Assembly: GCF_019711195.1 (NCBI RefSeq)
Contig: NZ_CP081299.1
Coordinates: 2,604,001-2,668,000 of the forward strand
Origin: Dyadobacter sp. NIV53
Lineage (GTDB): Bacteria > Bacteroidota > Bacteroidia > Cytophagales > Spirosomataceae
DNA length: 64,000 nt
Reading direction: 5' to 3'
Shown: positions 44,349 to 54,109 of the stretch, piece after piece
Position numbering within the stretch: position 1 is the stretch's first letter
How the letters are laid out: every line of letters begins with the position of its first letter
Notes under the pieces: generated by a model
Database searches by the model: none
What the model was told of the DNA's origin: nothing
The model's input: the letters and a program-made list of their open reading frames with translations, nothing else
Position numbers and translations under genes: made by a program

Positions 44349-46697
44349 ATGAAATACTTTTTTACATTGCTCCTGATTATGTCTGTCATAGCCGGCTCCT
44401 TTGCTCAGCAGGCGGGAAAATCAAATATCAAAGGCCAGATCCTGACCAGTGACGGAAAGCCTGGTTCATTTGTCACAGTACAGATAAAAGATTCCAAATC
44501 GGGAACAGTAACCGATGAAAATGGCCATTACCAACTTCGTAATGTGCCCGTCGGAAAACACACGCTGGTGATCCGCATCGTTGGATTTGAGTCGACCGAA
44601 TATGCACTGGAAACAACTTTGGACGCTACACTTACTGCCGGAACTATCAGTCTGAAAGAAGATGCAAAGACGCTTAACGAGGTAACTGTGAAAGGAAACG
44701 TCAACAAATTTGCACAAAAAGAAAGCCAGTATGTTTCAAGATTACCTATCAAAAATCTTGAAAATCCGCAAGTTTACAGCGTGATTTCCAAGGAACTGAT
44801 GGAAGAACAGGTTGTTACGGATTACAAACAATCGCTTCGCAATGTGCCTGGTGCGGCCATCGCGTTTGGAAATTACAGCAATGGATTTACCTACACCATT
44901 ATCCGTGGGTTCTGGACAGGCGCACGCATGCGTAATGGGCTTGCTTCCCAGCAGTTTAACGGCATTGATCCCGTAACGGTTGAAAGAACGGAGGCGATCA
45001 AAGGCCCATCGGGTACGTTGTTTGGTTCCAGCCTGATTTCGTTTGGCGGACTTACGAATCTGGTGACGAAAAAACCAATGGAAACCTTTCAGGGCAACGT
45101 TACTTTCACAACGGGCAGCTGGAACATGGCGCGGCTTTCGGCAGATATCAACACGCCTCTTAATGTCAATAAAACGCTGTTGTTCAGGCTAAATACTGCC
45201 ATGCATACGGAAGGTAGTTTCATGGACTGGGGTTTTCAGAAACGTTTTGTTCTTGCTCCTTCCCTAACCTATAAGGTGGATGAAAGACTGACATTGAATT
45301 TTGAAGCCGAAATTCTTCGCTCAAAAATGACACTGCTGCCTCTTCAGAACTTTTCTGGTGTTTCGGTAAAAAACATTTCAAAAGTACCGATCCGTTTCAA
45401 CCAGTCGTTAAATTCCGATGATCCGGTGAATGCTGGCGGAAGTGATCTGTTTTATGCACGTGCCACGTATAAACTACCCGGAAACTGGACTTCAAATACG
45501 CTGTTCTCCTATGCCGCCGGTCATGATGATGAATTCGTGGCAGTTTGGGCTGGTTGGCAAAACGACTCCACCGTAACCAGAAATGTGGAAACATCCGCAG
45601 GAGGAACTACGGACATTCAATTCCAGCAAAATTTTAACGGTGATTTCAAGATCGGCCCATTCCGGAACAGGCTTGTAGCAGGTGTGGATATGTATTATTC
45701 CAAAGGTGTTTCGACTGGCTATGTGAACAATTCTTTTGCTTCGGTGACGCCCTATGACGTGATTAATGTCAATAAACTGTATAGCCCCGTATCATTGGAT
45801 CGCGTAAAGTTTTTGCGTTCCAGCCTGATCCACGCAAGGCAGTCTTCCAAAACTTATACATATAGTGCTTATGCATCGGATGTGATCAATATTACCGACA
45901 AATTACTGGCCATGCTGAGCCTTCGTGTTGATCGTTACGATTATAAAGGAGCCGCAACCATGTTTTCGGACTATACCGATGGCTATGGACAAACGGCTTT
46001 GTCTCCGAAACTGGGACTCGTTTACCAGCCCGTAAAAGATCAGGTAAGTGTTTTTGCCAACTACATGAATGGCTTCCAGAACAACGGATCGACCAAACAA
46101 CCTGATGGTACAATTAAAGTAATGAAACCAGCGAACGGATATCAATGGGAAACGGGGGTAAAACTGGATGCATTTAATCACAAACTGAGTGCTACTTTAA
46201 GTTATTACAATATTGATCTTACCAATGCGATCCGTCAGGACGCCCAGGGTTTTTCGATACAGGACGGCAAGCAGCGTAGTAAAGGTTTTGAAGCTGATAT
46301 TATCGCCAATCCATTTCCAGGTTTGTCCATTATTGCCGGTTTCGGTACCAACGACTATCAATATCTCAGGGCAAATGAAGGCCAGGAAGGAACCACAACC
46401 GGCTTGCCAAAAGATTTCGTTAATTTCTGGATCAGTTATAAAGCATCTGCTGGTGTATTGAGAGGATTTGGTGCAGGCTTTGGCGGCAATTATGTGAGTG
46501 AGGCTAATTCCGATAATCAGTATGGCGCATTAACCATTCCATCGTATACCCTTCTGGACGCAACGGTGTTTTATGACAAACCAAAATGGCGTCTGGCGTT
46601 GAAAGTAAATAATCTTGCAAACGATAAAATGTGGGGATTGAATAACAATCCACTCAATCCGCGTAATGTGGCGTCATCGCTTTCATTCAAGTTTTAA
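44349..46697 (+). CDS. TonB-dependent siderophore receptor (third, divergent)
   Basis: 782 residues: signal peptide (MKYFFTLLLIMSVIAGSFA), carboxypeptidase-regulatory-like domain (about 27-110), plug (LPIKNLENPQVYSVISKEL, VERTEAIKGPSGTLFGSSL) and barrel ending in SLSFKF. It has the LENPQVYSV type of plug and differs from receptors 1 and 2, so it is not a recent duplicate. The operator and promoter found before the other two receptors are missing here. It likely handles another iron chelate. A terminator follows. Confidence 0.93.
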   Translation: MKYFFTLLLIMSVIAGSFAQQAGKSNIKGQILTSDGKPGSFVTVQIKDSKSGTVTDENGHYQLRNVPVGKHTLVIRIVGFESTEYALETTLDATLTAGTISLKEDAKTLNEVTVKGNVNKFAQKESQYVSRLPIKNLENPQVYSVISKELMEEQVVTDYKQSLRNVPGAAIAFGNYSNGFTYTIIRGFWTGARMRNGLASQQFNGIDPVTVERTEAIKGPSGTLFGSSLISFGGLTNLVTKKPMETFQGNVTFTTGSWNMARLSADINTPLNVNKTLLFRLNTAMHTEGSFMDWGFQKRFVLAPSLTYKVDERLTLNFEAEILRSKMTLLPLQNFSGVSVKNISKVPIRFNQSLNSDDPVNAGGSDLFYARATYKLPGNWTSNTLFSYAAGHDDEFVAVWAGWQNDSTVTRNVETSAGGTTDIQFQQNFNGDFKIGPFRNRLVAGVDMYYSKGVSTGYVNNSFASVTPYDVINVNKLYSPVSLDRVKFLRSSLIHARQSSKTYTYSAYASDVINITDKLLAMLSLRVDRYDYKGAATMFSDYTDGYGQTALSPKLGLVYQPVKDQVSVFANYMNGFQNNGSTKQPDGTIKVMKPANGYQWETGVKLDAFNHKLSATLSYYNIDLTNAIRQDAQGFSIQDGKQRSKGFEADIIANPFPGLSIIAGFGTNDYQYLRANEGQEGTTTGLPKDFVNFWISYKASAGVLRGFGAGFGGNYVSEANSDNQYGALTIPSYTLLDATVFYDKPKWRLALKVNNLANDKMWGLNNNPLNPRNVASSLSFKF

Positions 46698-46703
46698 CAT
46701 TAA

Positions 46704-46738
46704 AGTGACCGGCAGTTCCTGTCGGTCACTATTTTTTT
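46704..46738 (+). terminator. Terminator after receptor 3
   Basis: AGTGACCGGCAG pairs with CTGTCGGTCACT (one wobble) around a 3-nt loop, followed by seven T residues. Confidence 0.88.
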
Positions 46739-46764
46739 AATTCACTATTATAAACCTGACGGAT

Positions 46765-46824
46765 ATGAAACTACTTTATACCCTCGTACTCCTGATACCA
46801 TTTCAAATCGCTCAGTCTTTATGA
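46765..46824 (+). CDS. 19-residue leader peptide overlapping the next gene
   Basis: The frame MKLLYTLVLLIPFQIAQSL starts 28 bp after the receptor 3 terminator and its TGA stop overlaps the ATG of the next gene (ATGA at 46821). It looks like a bare signal sequence. It may couple translation to the small membrane genes, or be the truncated remains of an exported protein. Confidence 0.45.
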   Translation: MKLLYTLVLLIPFQIAQSL

Positions 46825-47132
46825 TTGCCTTCTATCTCATTCTGATCTCGGCATATTTGTTCTATTCCAGATCCAAATATTTCCCGCAAAATCTCCCTAA
46901 AACTTCGGAAACGGTGGCTACCTGGATAGCGACCGTTTTACTGGTCACCGGAACTGCCTTATTTGTCAGGTCCGACGACTGGGCCGGAGGGCTTATTATT
47001 GCTTTGGCTGCATGTTCACTGGCAATGACATTAGTCCAGCTATTTGCTGTTGTGGGACGAATTTATTTTTATGGATTCACCGCTATTATTCACGGCTTAC
47101 TATTTATTGAACTCCTGTCTTATGCCAGCTAA
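46821..47132 (+). CDS. Small membrane protein, DUF3325-like
   Basis: 103 residues with three to four membrane helices and a short cytoplasmic SRSKYFPQNLPKTSET loop. Size, topology and location before a PepSY-TM gene match the DUF3325 proteins of proteobacterial siderophore loci, though similarity is judged only from pattern and context. It overlaps the next small gene by 11 bp. Confidence 0.65.
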   Translation: MIAFYLILISAYLFYSRSKYFPQNLPKTSETVATWIATVLLVTGTALFVRSDDWAGGLIIALAACSLAMTLVQLFAVVGRIYFYGFTAIIHGLLFIELLSYAS

Positions 47133-47403
47133 AAAAGAATATTTATCGACAAAAGGACAACGCGCCCTGAAAATCACGGCAGGAATTATCGGTGGCTATT
47201 TCCTGTCTGTCGCTTTCCATATGATGTTGGGCGTTTTATTGCCTGATCGTACGGCCGTAATATTGACCGGAGCGTTTTCTGTATTTATACTTTGGGTTGG
47301 CTTCATGATCCTCGCTTTTTTCGCCCGTAATGGCTGGAAAATATGGGGTATCTATTTTTTCAGTACAGCTTTCTGCGGACTCTTCGTCTACTTTATCAAA
47401 TAG
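47122..47403 (+). CDS. Small membrane protein, DUF3649-like
   Basis: From ATG at 47122 the protein has 93 residues: a Lys-rich start (MPAKKEYLSTKGQRALKI) and three membrane helices with a conserved-looking HMMLGVLLPDR. It overlaps the preceding gene and ends 2 bp before the PepSY gene. In proteobacterial iron loci DUF3649, DUF3325 and PepSY-TM genes form one operon, and this order fits. Assignment rests on context. Confidence 0.65.
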   Translation: MPAKKEYLSTKGQRALKITAGIIGGYFLSVAFHMMLGVLLPDRTAVILTGAFSVFILWVGFMILAFFARNGWKIWGIYFFSTAFCGLFVYFIK

Positions 47404-47405
47404 TT

Positions 47406-48956
47406 ATGAAACTAAAAGGTTTATCTAACAGACTTTACAACATTACTTTTCATACGCACACTGTCTCTGGTATCGTGATTAGTTTTGCGTTGTATGTCAT
47501 TTTCTTCGCAGGAGCTTTTACACTTTTTAAGGAAGAATTTTATCAGTGGGAAAATCCAACGGCAAGAAAAACCATCACAACGCCAGTTGATTATGATGAG
47601 GTTTTGAAAAAATTAAAGAAACAAACACCCTTGTTCGACCTTTCCGAAGATATCACGATTACGGCTGAAACACAAGGCAGGCCGTTGGTGTATATTTATG
47701 GACATCTGCTTGTAAAAAAGGGACAGCCTGAAGAACATTATTATACCAGTTATTTACCGGCAACGGAAGAATTTTCCAAAGACGAGAAAACCACAATTGG
47801 TGAGACGTTATACCGCCTGCATTTTTTCGATCAAATCCCTATTGTTGGAAGGTACATTTCTGGTTTTGTGGCGTTATTTTTTGCATTTGCGGTAGCAACA
47901 GGTGTGATGATCCACTGGCAAAATATCTTCACAAAGTTTCATGGTTTTTCCTTAAAAGGCTCATTAAAAAATCTTTGGACCAACGCACATACTGTCTTTG
48001 GTTTACTTGGTATGCCTTTCCAATTTATGTATGCCATAACCGGAGCTTATTACATGTTATCCTTTTTGGTTTTACTACCGGTTGTCGTTGTTTTTTTTGA
48101 TGGAGACCAGGAAAAAGCTTTTAAAGTAATTATTCCTGAAAGAATGATGGAAGTAAGCGAAAAATCCCCTTTAACAACAAGAAATCTAAAAATAACCAGT
48201 ATTCTGGATAGCCTCAAAAAAGAGCATAATGTACTTGAATTAAAATATTTACAAGTAAAACACTACGACCGCGAAGACGGAGTTCTCTCGGCATCCGTTG
48301 ATAATAAGAAAGTTTTCACCGGAGAAGGTTCTGTCGCCATTAGTCTCCGCGACGGTAAAATTTTGCTGGATCGTTTACCCGGTAACAAAGGGTATGCTCA
48401 GTCTATTTTGCCTGGGATTGCCCGACTTCATTTCGCAACTTTTGGAGGTTTGGCACTTAAAATTGTTTACTTTCTTATGGCGCTTTTAACGTGTTTTGTC
48501 ATCATAAGCGGCGTGCTTTTATGGAAAGAAGCAAGAAACAAAAAGAATTATACAGACAAGCAAAAACGCTTTCATCACAGCGTTACCATGTCCTATCTGG
48601 CTATTTGCTTTGGTTTATTTCCCGCCATTGCAATTCTTTTTAGTGCTGAACTCCTGGTACCGAATACAGCTGACCATGTATTTAATGTTCGTGCAATATT
48701 CTTCGTATCCTGGCTGCTGCTTACGATTGCTGGTTTGTTTGTTAAAACGGAAACGAATGCAACGAAACTTTACCTCTTTTTGGGAGGTTTGTTTTCACTT
48801 GCTGTTCCTTTGGTAAATGGGATTGTAACGGGTGACTGGATTTGGGGGACTTTGGAAAAAGGGAATTACTTCGTGGTTGGGACTGATTTGTTTTGGTTGA
48901 TTACGGGAATTTTGGCTTTGTTTTTTGGTTGGAAAAGCTCCAGATCACTGTATTAA
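47406..48956 (+). CDS. PepSY-associated TM protein (putative siderophore-iron reductase)
   Basis: 516 residues from ATG at 47406. Four to eight membrane helices with a first segment containing NITFHTHTVSGIVISFALYV and later helices holding spaced His residues (LHFFDQIP, MIHWQNIFTKFHGF, NAHTVFGLLG, RLHFATFGG). This is the PepSY_TM/PiuB family, whose members near siderophore receptors are thought to reduce ferric siderophores at the inner membrane, possibly with haem. Last gene of the iron operon; downstream gene is on the other strand. Confidence 0.87.
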   Translation: MKLKGLSNRLYNITFHTHTVSGIVISFALYVIFFAGAFTLFKEEFYQWENPTARKTITTPVDYDEVLKKLKKQTPLFDLSEDITITAETQGRPLVYIYGHLLVKKGQPEEHYYTSYLPATEEFSKDEKTTIGETLYRLHFFDQIPIVGRYISGFVALFFAFAVATGVMIHWQNIFTKFHGFSLKGSLKNLWTNAHTVFGLLGMPFQFMYAITGAYYMLSFLVLLPVVVVFFDGDQEKAFKVIIPERMMEVSEKSPLTTRNLKITSILDSLKKEHNVLELKYLQVKHYDREDGVLSASVDNKKVFTGEGSVAISLRDGKILLDRLPGNKGYAQSILPGIARLHFATFGGLALKIVYFLMALLTCFVIISGVLLWKEARNKKNYTDKQKRFHHSVTMSYLAICFGLFPAIAILFSAELLVPNTADHVFNVRAIFFVSWLLLTIAGLFVKTETNATKLYLFLGGLFSLAVPLVNGIVTGDWIWGTLEKGNYFVVGTDLFWLITGILALFFGWKSSRSLY

Positions 48957-48960
48957 AGCA

Positions 48961-49884
48961 TCAGTTTTTATATTTAAATTTACCTAAATCCCAACCATCA
49001 GTTTGAACCCTGCTTTGCAAAATTAGTCGTCCCTGATCATCGTAACTATTTTCAAATTGTTGCCTCGGAGATAAATAATGAGGATTCTCCATTATTTCAA
49101 TTATATTATTTGCACTGAGATCCAGATTTGATGATGAGTACCAAAACATACCTTTTATAGGATTTTGTTTATTGTCGTATTTATAAGAACCCAACAATGA
49201 AACCTGATTTGTTTTCGGATCAACAGCTTCCATCATGGTAACATTACCGTCTGTGTAGGTGTAACGCTCACGTACAGCAAATTTATTGACATCTCTGGTT
49301 TCAATCAGCCGCCCTTCCTTATCATGGAACATTTGAATCCTGGAAGACAGCCAGGCATCTCCAGATAACTTAACGTAATACTCAAGTATGAAATCGGGTG
49401 TTTTCGATGATTTATAAACAAATTCATTCATCATGTATCCTTTGATGCCCGGAGTTCCATACTCTCCCGTTGCCCTAAATATTCTGTAAGGCAGGTTATT
49501 TTTATATTCGTAAACCCATGCGTTAGAGGAAGGTGCATTTGATCCAATGAATCCAATTATTCGGGCCTCACTATCATACAGGAAACGGATTGTAGATGAA
49601 TTCTTAAACAGCTCACTATCGGGGGTATACCGCTGGGTAACATCACGTGTAAACTGATCCAGTTTTCCAAAAGGTGTTACCGATTTGTTGACAATGGATT
49701 CGAAGTCCGGAATGACCACCTTTATCAAGGAGTCCGCGGCATATGTCAACTCTGGTGTTACAACAGAATTATCCTTATTCTTACAGGAAATAATCAAGGC
49801 CAGAAAAGCTATCACAACTAAATACTTTATTGAGTCACGGCTTGTTTTTGACCAGAAGCTTTTATTTACTAAGGTGTATTTCAT
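48961..49884 (-). CDS. Lipoprotein of unknown function
   Basis: 307 residues. The N-terminus has a basic stretch and then VVIAFLALIISCKN, a lipoprotein signal with Cys in the lipobox. The mature part has repeated short beta motifs such as IRFLYDSEARIIGFIGS, YTYTDGNVTMMEAVD, YKYDNKQNPIKGMFW and FENSYDDQGRLILQSR, which resemble YD/RHS-type strands found in many Bacteroidota lipoproteins. No enzyme motif is seen. It ends 4 bp from the convergent PepSY gene. Confidence 0.75.
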   Translation of the reverse strand: MKYTLVNKSFWSKTSRDSIKYLVVIAFLALIISCKNKDNSVVTPELTYAADSLIKVVIPDFESIVNKSVTPFGKLDQFTRDVTQRYTPDSELFKNSSTIRFLYDSEARIIGFIGSNAPSSNAWVYEYKNNLPYRIFRATGEYGTPGIKGYMMNEFVYKSSKTPDFILEYYVKLSGDAWLSSRIQMFHDKEGRLIETRDVNKFAVRERYTYTDGNVTMMEAVDPKTNQVSLLGSYKYDNKQNPIKGMFWYSSSNLDLSANNIIEIMENPHYLSPRQQFENSYDDQGRLILQSRVQTDGWDLGKFKYKN

Positions 49885-50041
49885 TTAATGTTTAAAATAG
49901 AAAAAGTAAAAATTGAAATTGAAAAGCAATGGAAGGATAGAAGCTAAAAGTGGCAAAATAAAAAAATTCACTCAAAGTGAGGTAAGTGGATGCCGCGCGG
50001 AAAACTTAGAGTGCTTTTCCTTTGCGTGAAACCTTTTTTTC

Positions 50042-51501
50042 TTAAACCGCGTGAGCCAGCATCAGCTTCGAACCTTTTATGAACCTGTCGCACAACGCCT
50101 TATACTGCTTATGCACAGCCGGATCTGCGTCGAACTCTTGCCCTACCAGCGTAAACGCACTCATTTCTGAATAGTTTTTATAAACACCCAGTGCCTTTAA
50201 TGCCATCATGGCAGCACCAGCAGCGCCGGTTTCAACCGTTTCGTTCAAAACCACCTTTTTACCAAAAATATCAGCCAGCATTTGTACCCAGATCGGACTT
50301 TTTGCGAAACCTCCGTTGGCAAAAATGGTGTCAATATTGTGCATTTCAAGCATTGCCTTCGCTATGCTGCTAAGGTTAAGGAGAATTCCTTCCATCACGG
50401 CTCTTGCAAAATGCGGACGTGTATGCTGAATATCCAAGCCTGAAAAACCACCGCGAACTTCCGAACTCCACAATGGAGCACGTTCTCCTAAAAGATATGG
50501 GTAAAACAGCAGTCCGTCAGAGCCCGGTTTAATTGTCGATGCTTCCTTAAAAACCACATCGTATTCTTCATTGGCAAAAAAGGTATTCATCAGCCATTCA
50601 AAAATAACGGCACCGTTATTAGAAGGGCCGCCAACGATATATGTTTTTTCATCAAGAATATAGCAAAAAGTTTGCATCAACGGATCGGTATAGGCTTTGT
50701 CCGAACATATTCTTACCGCCGCACTCGTCCCGATTGTTACCGCCATCGAACCGGTACGAATTGCACCACTTCCCAGATTTGCCAGACAGCCATCACTGGC
50801 TGCCATAATTAGCGGCGTTCCGGCGGGTAGTTCAGCAGGATTATTAACCGGAAGTTTCTCGATGTGATAGGGAGAAACGGCTTCCGAAAGTTTGGAGGAT
50901 CTTAACCCTATTTTTTTAAGGGTGTATTCATCCCATTTCAACTGCCTGATATTAAACATGCCTGTTGCAGATGCTATGGAATAATCGACTACAAATTTTC
51001 CGGTGAGCCGGTAGACGATATATTCTTTTATGCCAATGAATTTGCTCGTGTTGCGGAAAATTTCAGGTTCATTTTTTTGATCCAAAGCAATTTACACACC
51101 GGCGTCATCGCGTGAATGGGCGTTCCGTTGTGCTGGTACATTTTCTTACCAACAGAAGATGAACGAAGCTTAACGGCGATTTCAGAACTTCGGTTATCCG
51201 CCCAAATAATCAGGTTAGTAAGTTTTTTGCCAGTAGAATCGATGGACAAAACGCCATGCATGGCCGCACTGAAACTAATTCCCAGTAATTCACCATGTTC
51301 TTTACAGGAATTAGCTATAGTCTTTAAGGTTTTACATGCAGCCTGAAAAATCTCTTCCGGATTTTGTTCACTCCAATCCGGTTTTGGGTGATTCATTTCA
51401 TAGCCTTCACTATGCGAAGTAAGAATGTGTCCTGAAACAGAATCAAAAGCAACAGATTTTACATTTGTTGTGCCAATGTCACAACCGATTATATATGGCA
51501 T
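50042..51501 (-). pseudogene. FGGY-family carbohydrate kinase (gluconokinase/xylulokinase type), frame break
   Basis: Reading from 51501, MPYIIGCDIGTTNVKSVAFD is the ATP-binding phosphate-1 motif, then WSEQNPEEIFQAA, GISFSAAMHGVL and TNLIIWADNRS. The frame breaks in the seven A residues (T on the plus strand) at 51072-51078; with eight it continues KKNEPEIFRNTSKFIGIKEY. The second half has MAASDGCLANLGSG, the VEGILLNL segment, FANGGFAKSPIW and GAAGAAMMA. Restored length is about 486 residues, normal for FGGY kinases. It would phosphorylate a sugar or sugar acid such as gluconate. The break is probably a homopolymer error. Confidence 0.87.
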
Positions 51502-51617
51502 TTTAATTTGTTTTAGTCTGGAACTGTGCTGTTATGAAGTGCCAGCATATTTCACTTTTTACTAAAACAAATGTAAGGATTCAATACAAGAAACTATACT
51601 TAACAACAAATTCAGAT

Positions 51618-52034
51618 TTAAAAACCGGTGACCACTGTAATCTCGTCATTTTGGGAAGTCACTACCCGTGTAGTTTTTGTCAGGACATTTATAGAATGTG
51701 TGAAAGTTTTCATACCATCTGCCAGCTCGAACGTGTACTGTCCATCCAAAAATGCCGACAGATCAAAATGTTTCTGATATTTTTTGTAAACCATTGCATT
51801 TTCTCCGAAAAGTATGTTCCGGTTCGCATCCAGAATACGTACCCGGACCCGCTCATTTACAGGAAAGTTATACGTTATTTTGAATTCCATTGGTTTAACC
51901 TCCATGACGTAAAAATCTGAATAAAAAGCAGATTCGTGCTTTTCAGTTATAATTTGCTCTTGTGCACTTGCCTTCTTAGTGGACAAACTAAAAAAGATGC
52001 TTAATAGAAAAAATAAAGTATAAACACTTTTCAT
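51618..52034 (-). CDS. Small secreted protein, possible T9SS-like beta module
   Basis: 138 residues with a signal peptide (MKSVYTLFFLLSIFFSLS, ending near SAQ). The mature part has the pattern VRVRILDANRNILFGENAM followed by FDLSAFLDGQYTFELADG, similar to the beta-sandwich C-terminal modules of Bacteroidota surface proteins. It lacks a clear C-terminal sorting tail. Function unknown. Confidence 0.7.
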   Translation of the reverse strand: MKSVYTLFFLLSIFFSLSTKKASAQEQIITEKHESAFYSDFYVMEVKPMEFKITYNFPVNERVRVRILDANRNILFGENAMVYKKYQKHFDLSAFLDGQYTFELADGMKTFTHSINVLTKTTRVVTSQNDEITVVTGF

Positions 52035-52358
52035 GGAGATCGGGGTTTAATTACAATATAAAACCAATAATTCACTCAATAAATGCAGTTCAAAATCCTA
52101 CAATTATGATATATGAAATTATAACATATTGAAATACAAACCTATGCATAATGAATGCATTTAGAAAAGTTGTTCAGAAAACAAATAGTTAACTTTAAAT
52201 AGTACAACAATTATTGTTACAATAATGAAGATTGTTTTGATAGTACAATAACTGTTTTTATAATGATTTGACAAAATATGAGTTTTCATGACAGAAACTG
52301 GCAGCTATTTATTATTTTCGCAGCATAACATCATTACGATTAAAACTTATACTGAATC
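52035..52358. other. AT-rich intergenic region with a small palindrome
   Basis: 324 bp without a gene. AACAATTATTGTT at 52206-52218 is a perfect palindrome around one base. The unit TAGTACAA occurs at 52199-52206 and again at 52241-52248. This could be the operator and promoter area of the small gene at 52359. No -7 consensus was certain. Confidence 0.35.
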
Positions 52359-52568
52359 ATGTCCGATTTGACCCATATCACGCCTGACCACTCACACGCT
52401 GAACCAAAAAGACTTTCAGCAGGAACGTATGTTGCAGCATTTATAATATTATTCCTGATACTCGTAGCTTTCGCAGATCTTTTCGTTTTAGTACTTGGGA
52501 CAATAGGCCTTGTAATTACTTTTGCTGCATTTTACACAGATAGCGCAGATCACGGAGCACACCATTAA
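52359..52568 (+). CDS. Small His-rich single- or double-span membrane protein
   Basis: 69 residues. The N-terminal tail HITPDHSHAEPK and the C-terminal DSADHGAHH are His-rich and flank a hydrophobic core (VAAFIILFLILVAFADLFVL and GTIGLVITFAAFY). A metal-binding or respiratory-accessory role could be imagined, but no family was recognised. It is well separated from neighbours and seems to have its own control region. Confidence 0.65.
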   Translation: MSDLTHITPDHSHAEPKRLSAGTYVAAFIILFLILVAFADLFVLVLGTIGLVITFAAFYTDSADHGAHH

Positions 52569-52626
52569 TTGGTTATAACCGGTATCAGTCAATAAGTTAC
52601 CTGTTATTGATAAAACGCCGAATCTG

Positions 52627-53898
52627 TTATTTTCCTGAAGAATTTTCAATGCCTGGCATATCTGTGCGGGGCATTTTTATTTCGGGAATTATATTATTAA
52701 TGCTCCATTCAAGATGACCGTTTGATTTATCTACCAGCCATTGCTCTTCCAATACGCAGGTGTCTTCCAGATCACGGTATTCTGCCGTTAAATTTTCTCC
52801 TTTAATACAAAGCTTTACAAAGCCGTTATATCCCAGCTGATGCCTTTTAAGAATTTTCCTGACACGGCGGTCATAGAACAATATTTTTTGTTCATCTGCC
52901 TCGCCATCAGGCATTTTTATCTCCACAGGCAAGCCCCCATGCCCAAGACAGCGACCGTAAGCCATCGGCCCTTTGCCATTTTTAGCTTTGTTGTAAACAA
53001 CCAGCCGGTGGTCATGGCCCCAAAACCATATAATCTCTCTTTCAGAATCGCCGAGTAATTCCTGGATTTGTTTTCCAGGTTTTTCGTATTCCTCGCGAAA
53101 TGCAGAGATATAAGGATGATGACTTAAAATAACAATTCCTCTTTTATCCTCTGGATTGCCAATCCGGACAATGTCACGCAGCCAGTTAATCTGCTCTTTT
53201 TTAAGATGACAATCCGGCGGAGAAATAATTTCAACAAATGGCCTACCAACTGATGTGTAGCCGGTATCAATGCCAATAATCCGCCAGTGTTCATTTTCCA
53301 GACAGAAAAATCCTGCCTGCTGGGTTTTACGCACTTCTCCCTGCTGTACATACATGGCAGGAAGCAGATGCTGAAAAAATGCATTTCCATTCGAATACAT
53401 TTCATGATTTCCCGACAATGCCAGACTGCCGGAAGCACCATAATACCAGGACGCGTGAGGAGCCGTAAAGTTGTCCTCCACTTCCTTAGGCGCGCCTACA
53501 AAATACACATCACCCATATGTATCGTGTAGTCGGGAGCATAACGAGCTACCAAATGACCAACTGAATCTGACTCAGCCGTATCACTGGCCCAGTCGGAAA
53601 GCAATGCAATACTTATTTCCTCACGGGATGGGATGGATGATTGTAATGTATAAACTCCGCTGTCATCATTTTTCGGATATGCCTGATATGCATGCCTTGG
53701 CCCAAACCTGCTTTTTAAATAATGCCACGCAAAACCAAGCAGATTAGTTTTAAAAAAACTGGAAATAACATTGGTTACAGCAGATGTATTTTTAACGTGT
53801 TTCTCGTAAAGTTCCAGCTGTGTTTTTGCATGATTTTCAGCTTCACTATGGCCCAGGTCAAGGTATTTTTGAGTGCGCTGTTCAGAAGATTCAGCCAT
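52627..53898 (-). CDS. Calcineurin-like metallophosphoesterase
   Basis: 423 residues. The full metal-binding motif set is present in order: ALLSDWASDT (DxxxD variant), HMGDVYFVG, LSGNHEMYSNG, VILSHHPYIS and FWGHDHRL. There are about 90 residues before the catalytic domain (LYEKHVKNTSAVTNVISSF) and a C-terminal extension. No signal peptide is seen. The first motif has a D..SD arrangement rather than DxH, a variant seen in some members. Substrate unknown. Confidence 0.88.
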   Translation of the reverse strand: MAESSEQRTQKYLDLGHSEAENHAKTQLELYEKHVKNTSAVTNVISSFFKTNLLGFAWHYLKSRFGPRHAYQAYPKNDDSGVYTLQSSIPSREEISIALLSDWASDTAESDSVGHLVARYAPDYTIHMGDVYFVGAPKEVEDNFTAPHASWYYGASGSLALSGNHEMYSNGNAFFQHLLPAMYVQQGEVRKTQQAGFFCLENEHWRIIGIDTGYTSVGRPFVEIISPPDCHLKKEQINWLRDIVRIGNPEDKRGIVILSHHPYISAFREEYEKPGKQIQELLGDSEREIIWFWGHDHRLVVYNKAKNGKGPMAYGRCLGHGGLPVEIKMPDGEADEQKILFYDRRVRKILKRHQLGYNGFVKLCIKGENLTAEYRDLEDTCVLEEQWLVDKSNGHLEWSINNIIPEIKMPRTDMPGIENSSGK

Positions 53899-54109
53899 AA
53901 ATGCGTTTGATTCGTTATTATATCAGACAAGTAAAGAAAATATTCTGTTACTGAGACAGATAATACTTTTAGAAAATGTTTTATTTTAATTTAAGTAACT
54001 CATTGCACACATATCATTCACTAATTTCATTCCGGCCATATTGGTAATCACATTACTTCCTGCTACCTTTCCGATAAAATAATGTTTAACCACCAAACTA
54101 ATAAGAACT

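Noticed and set aside
37888..46697. SusC/SusD polysaccharide utilisation locus
   Set aside because: The three TonB receptors have siderophore-type plugs and no SusD-like lipoprotein is present.
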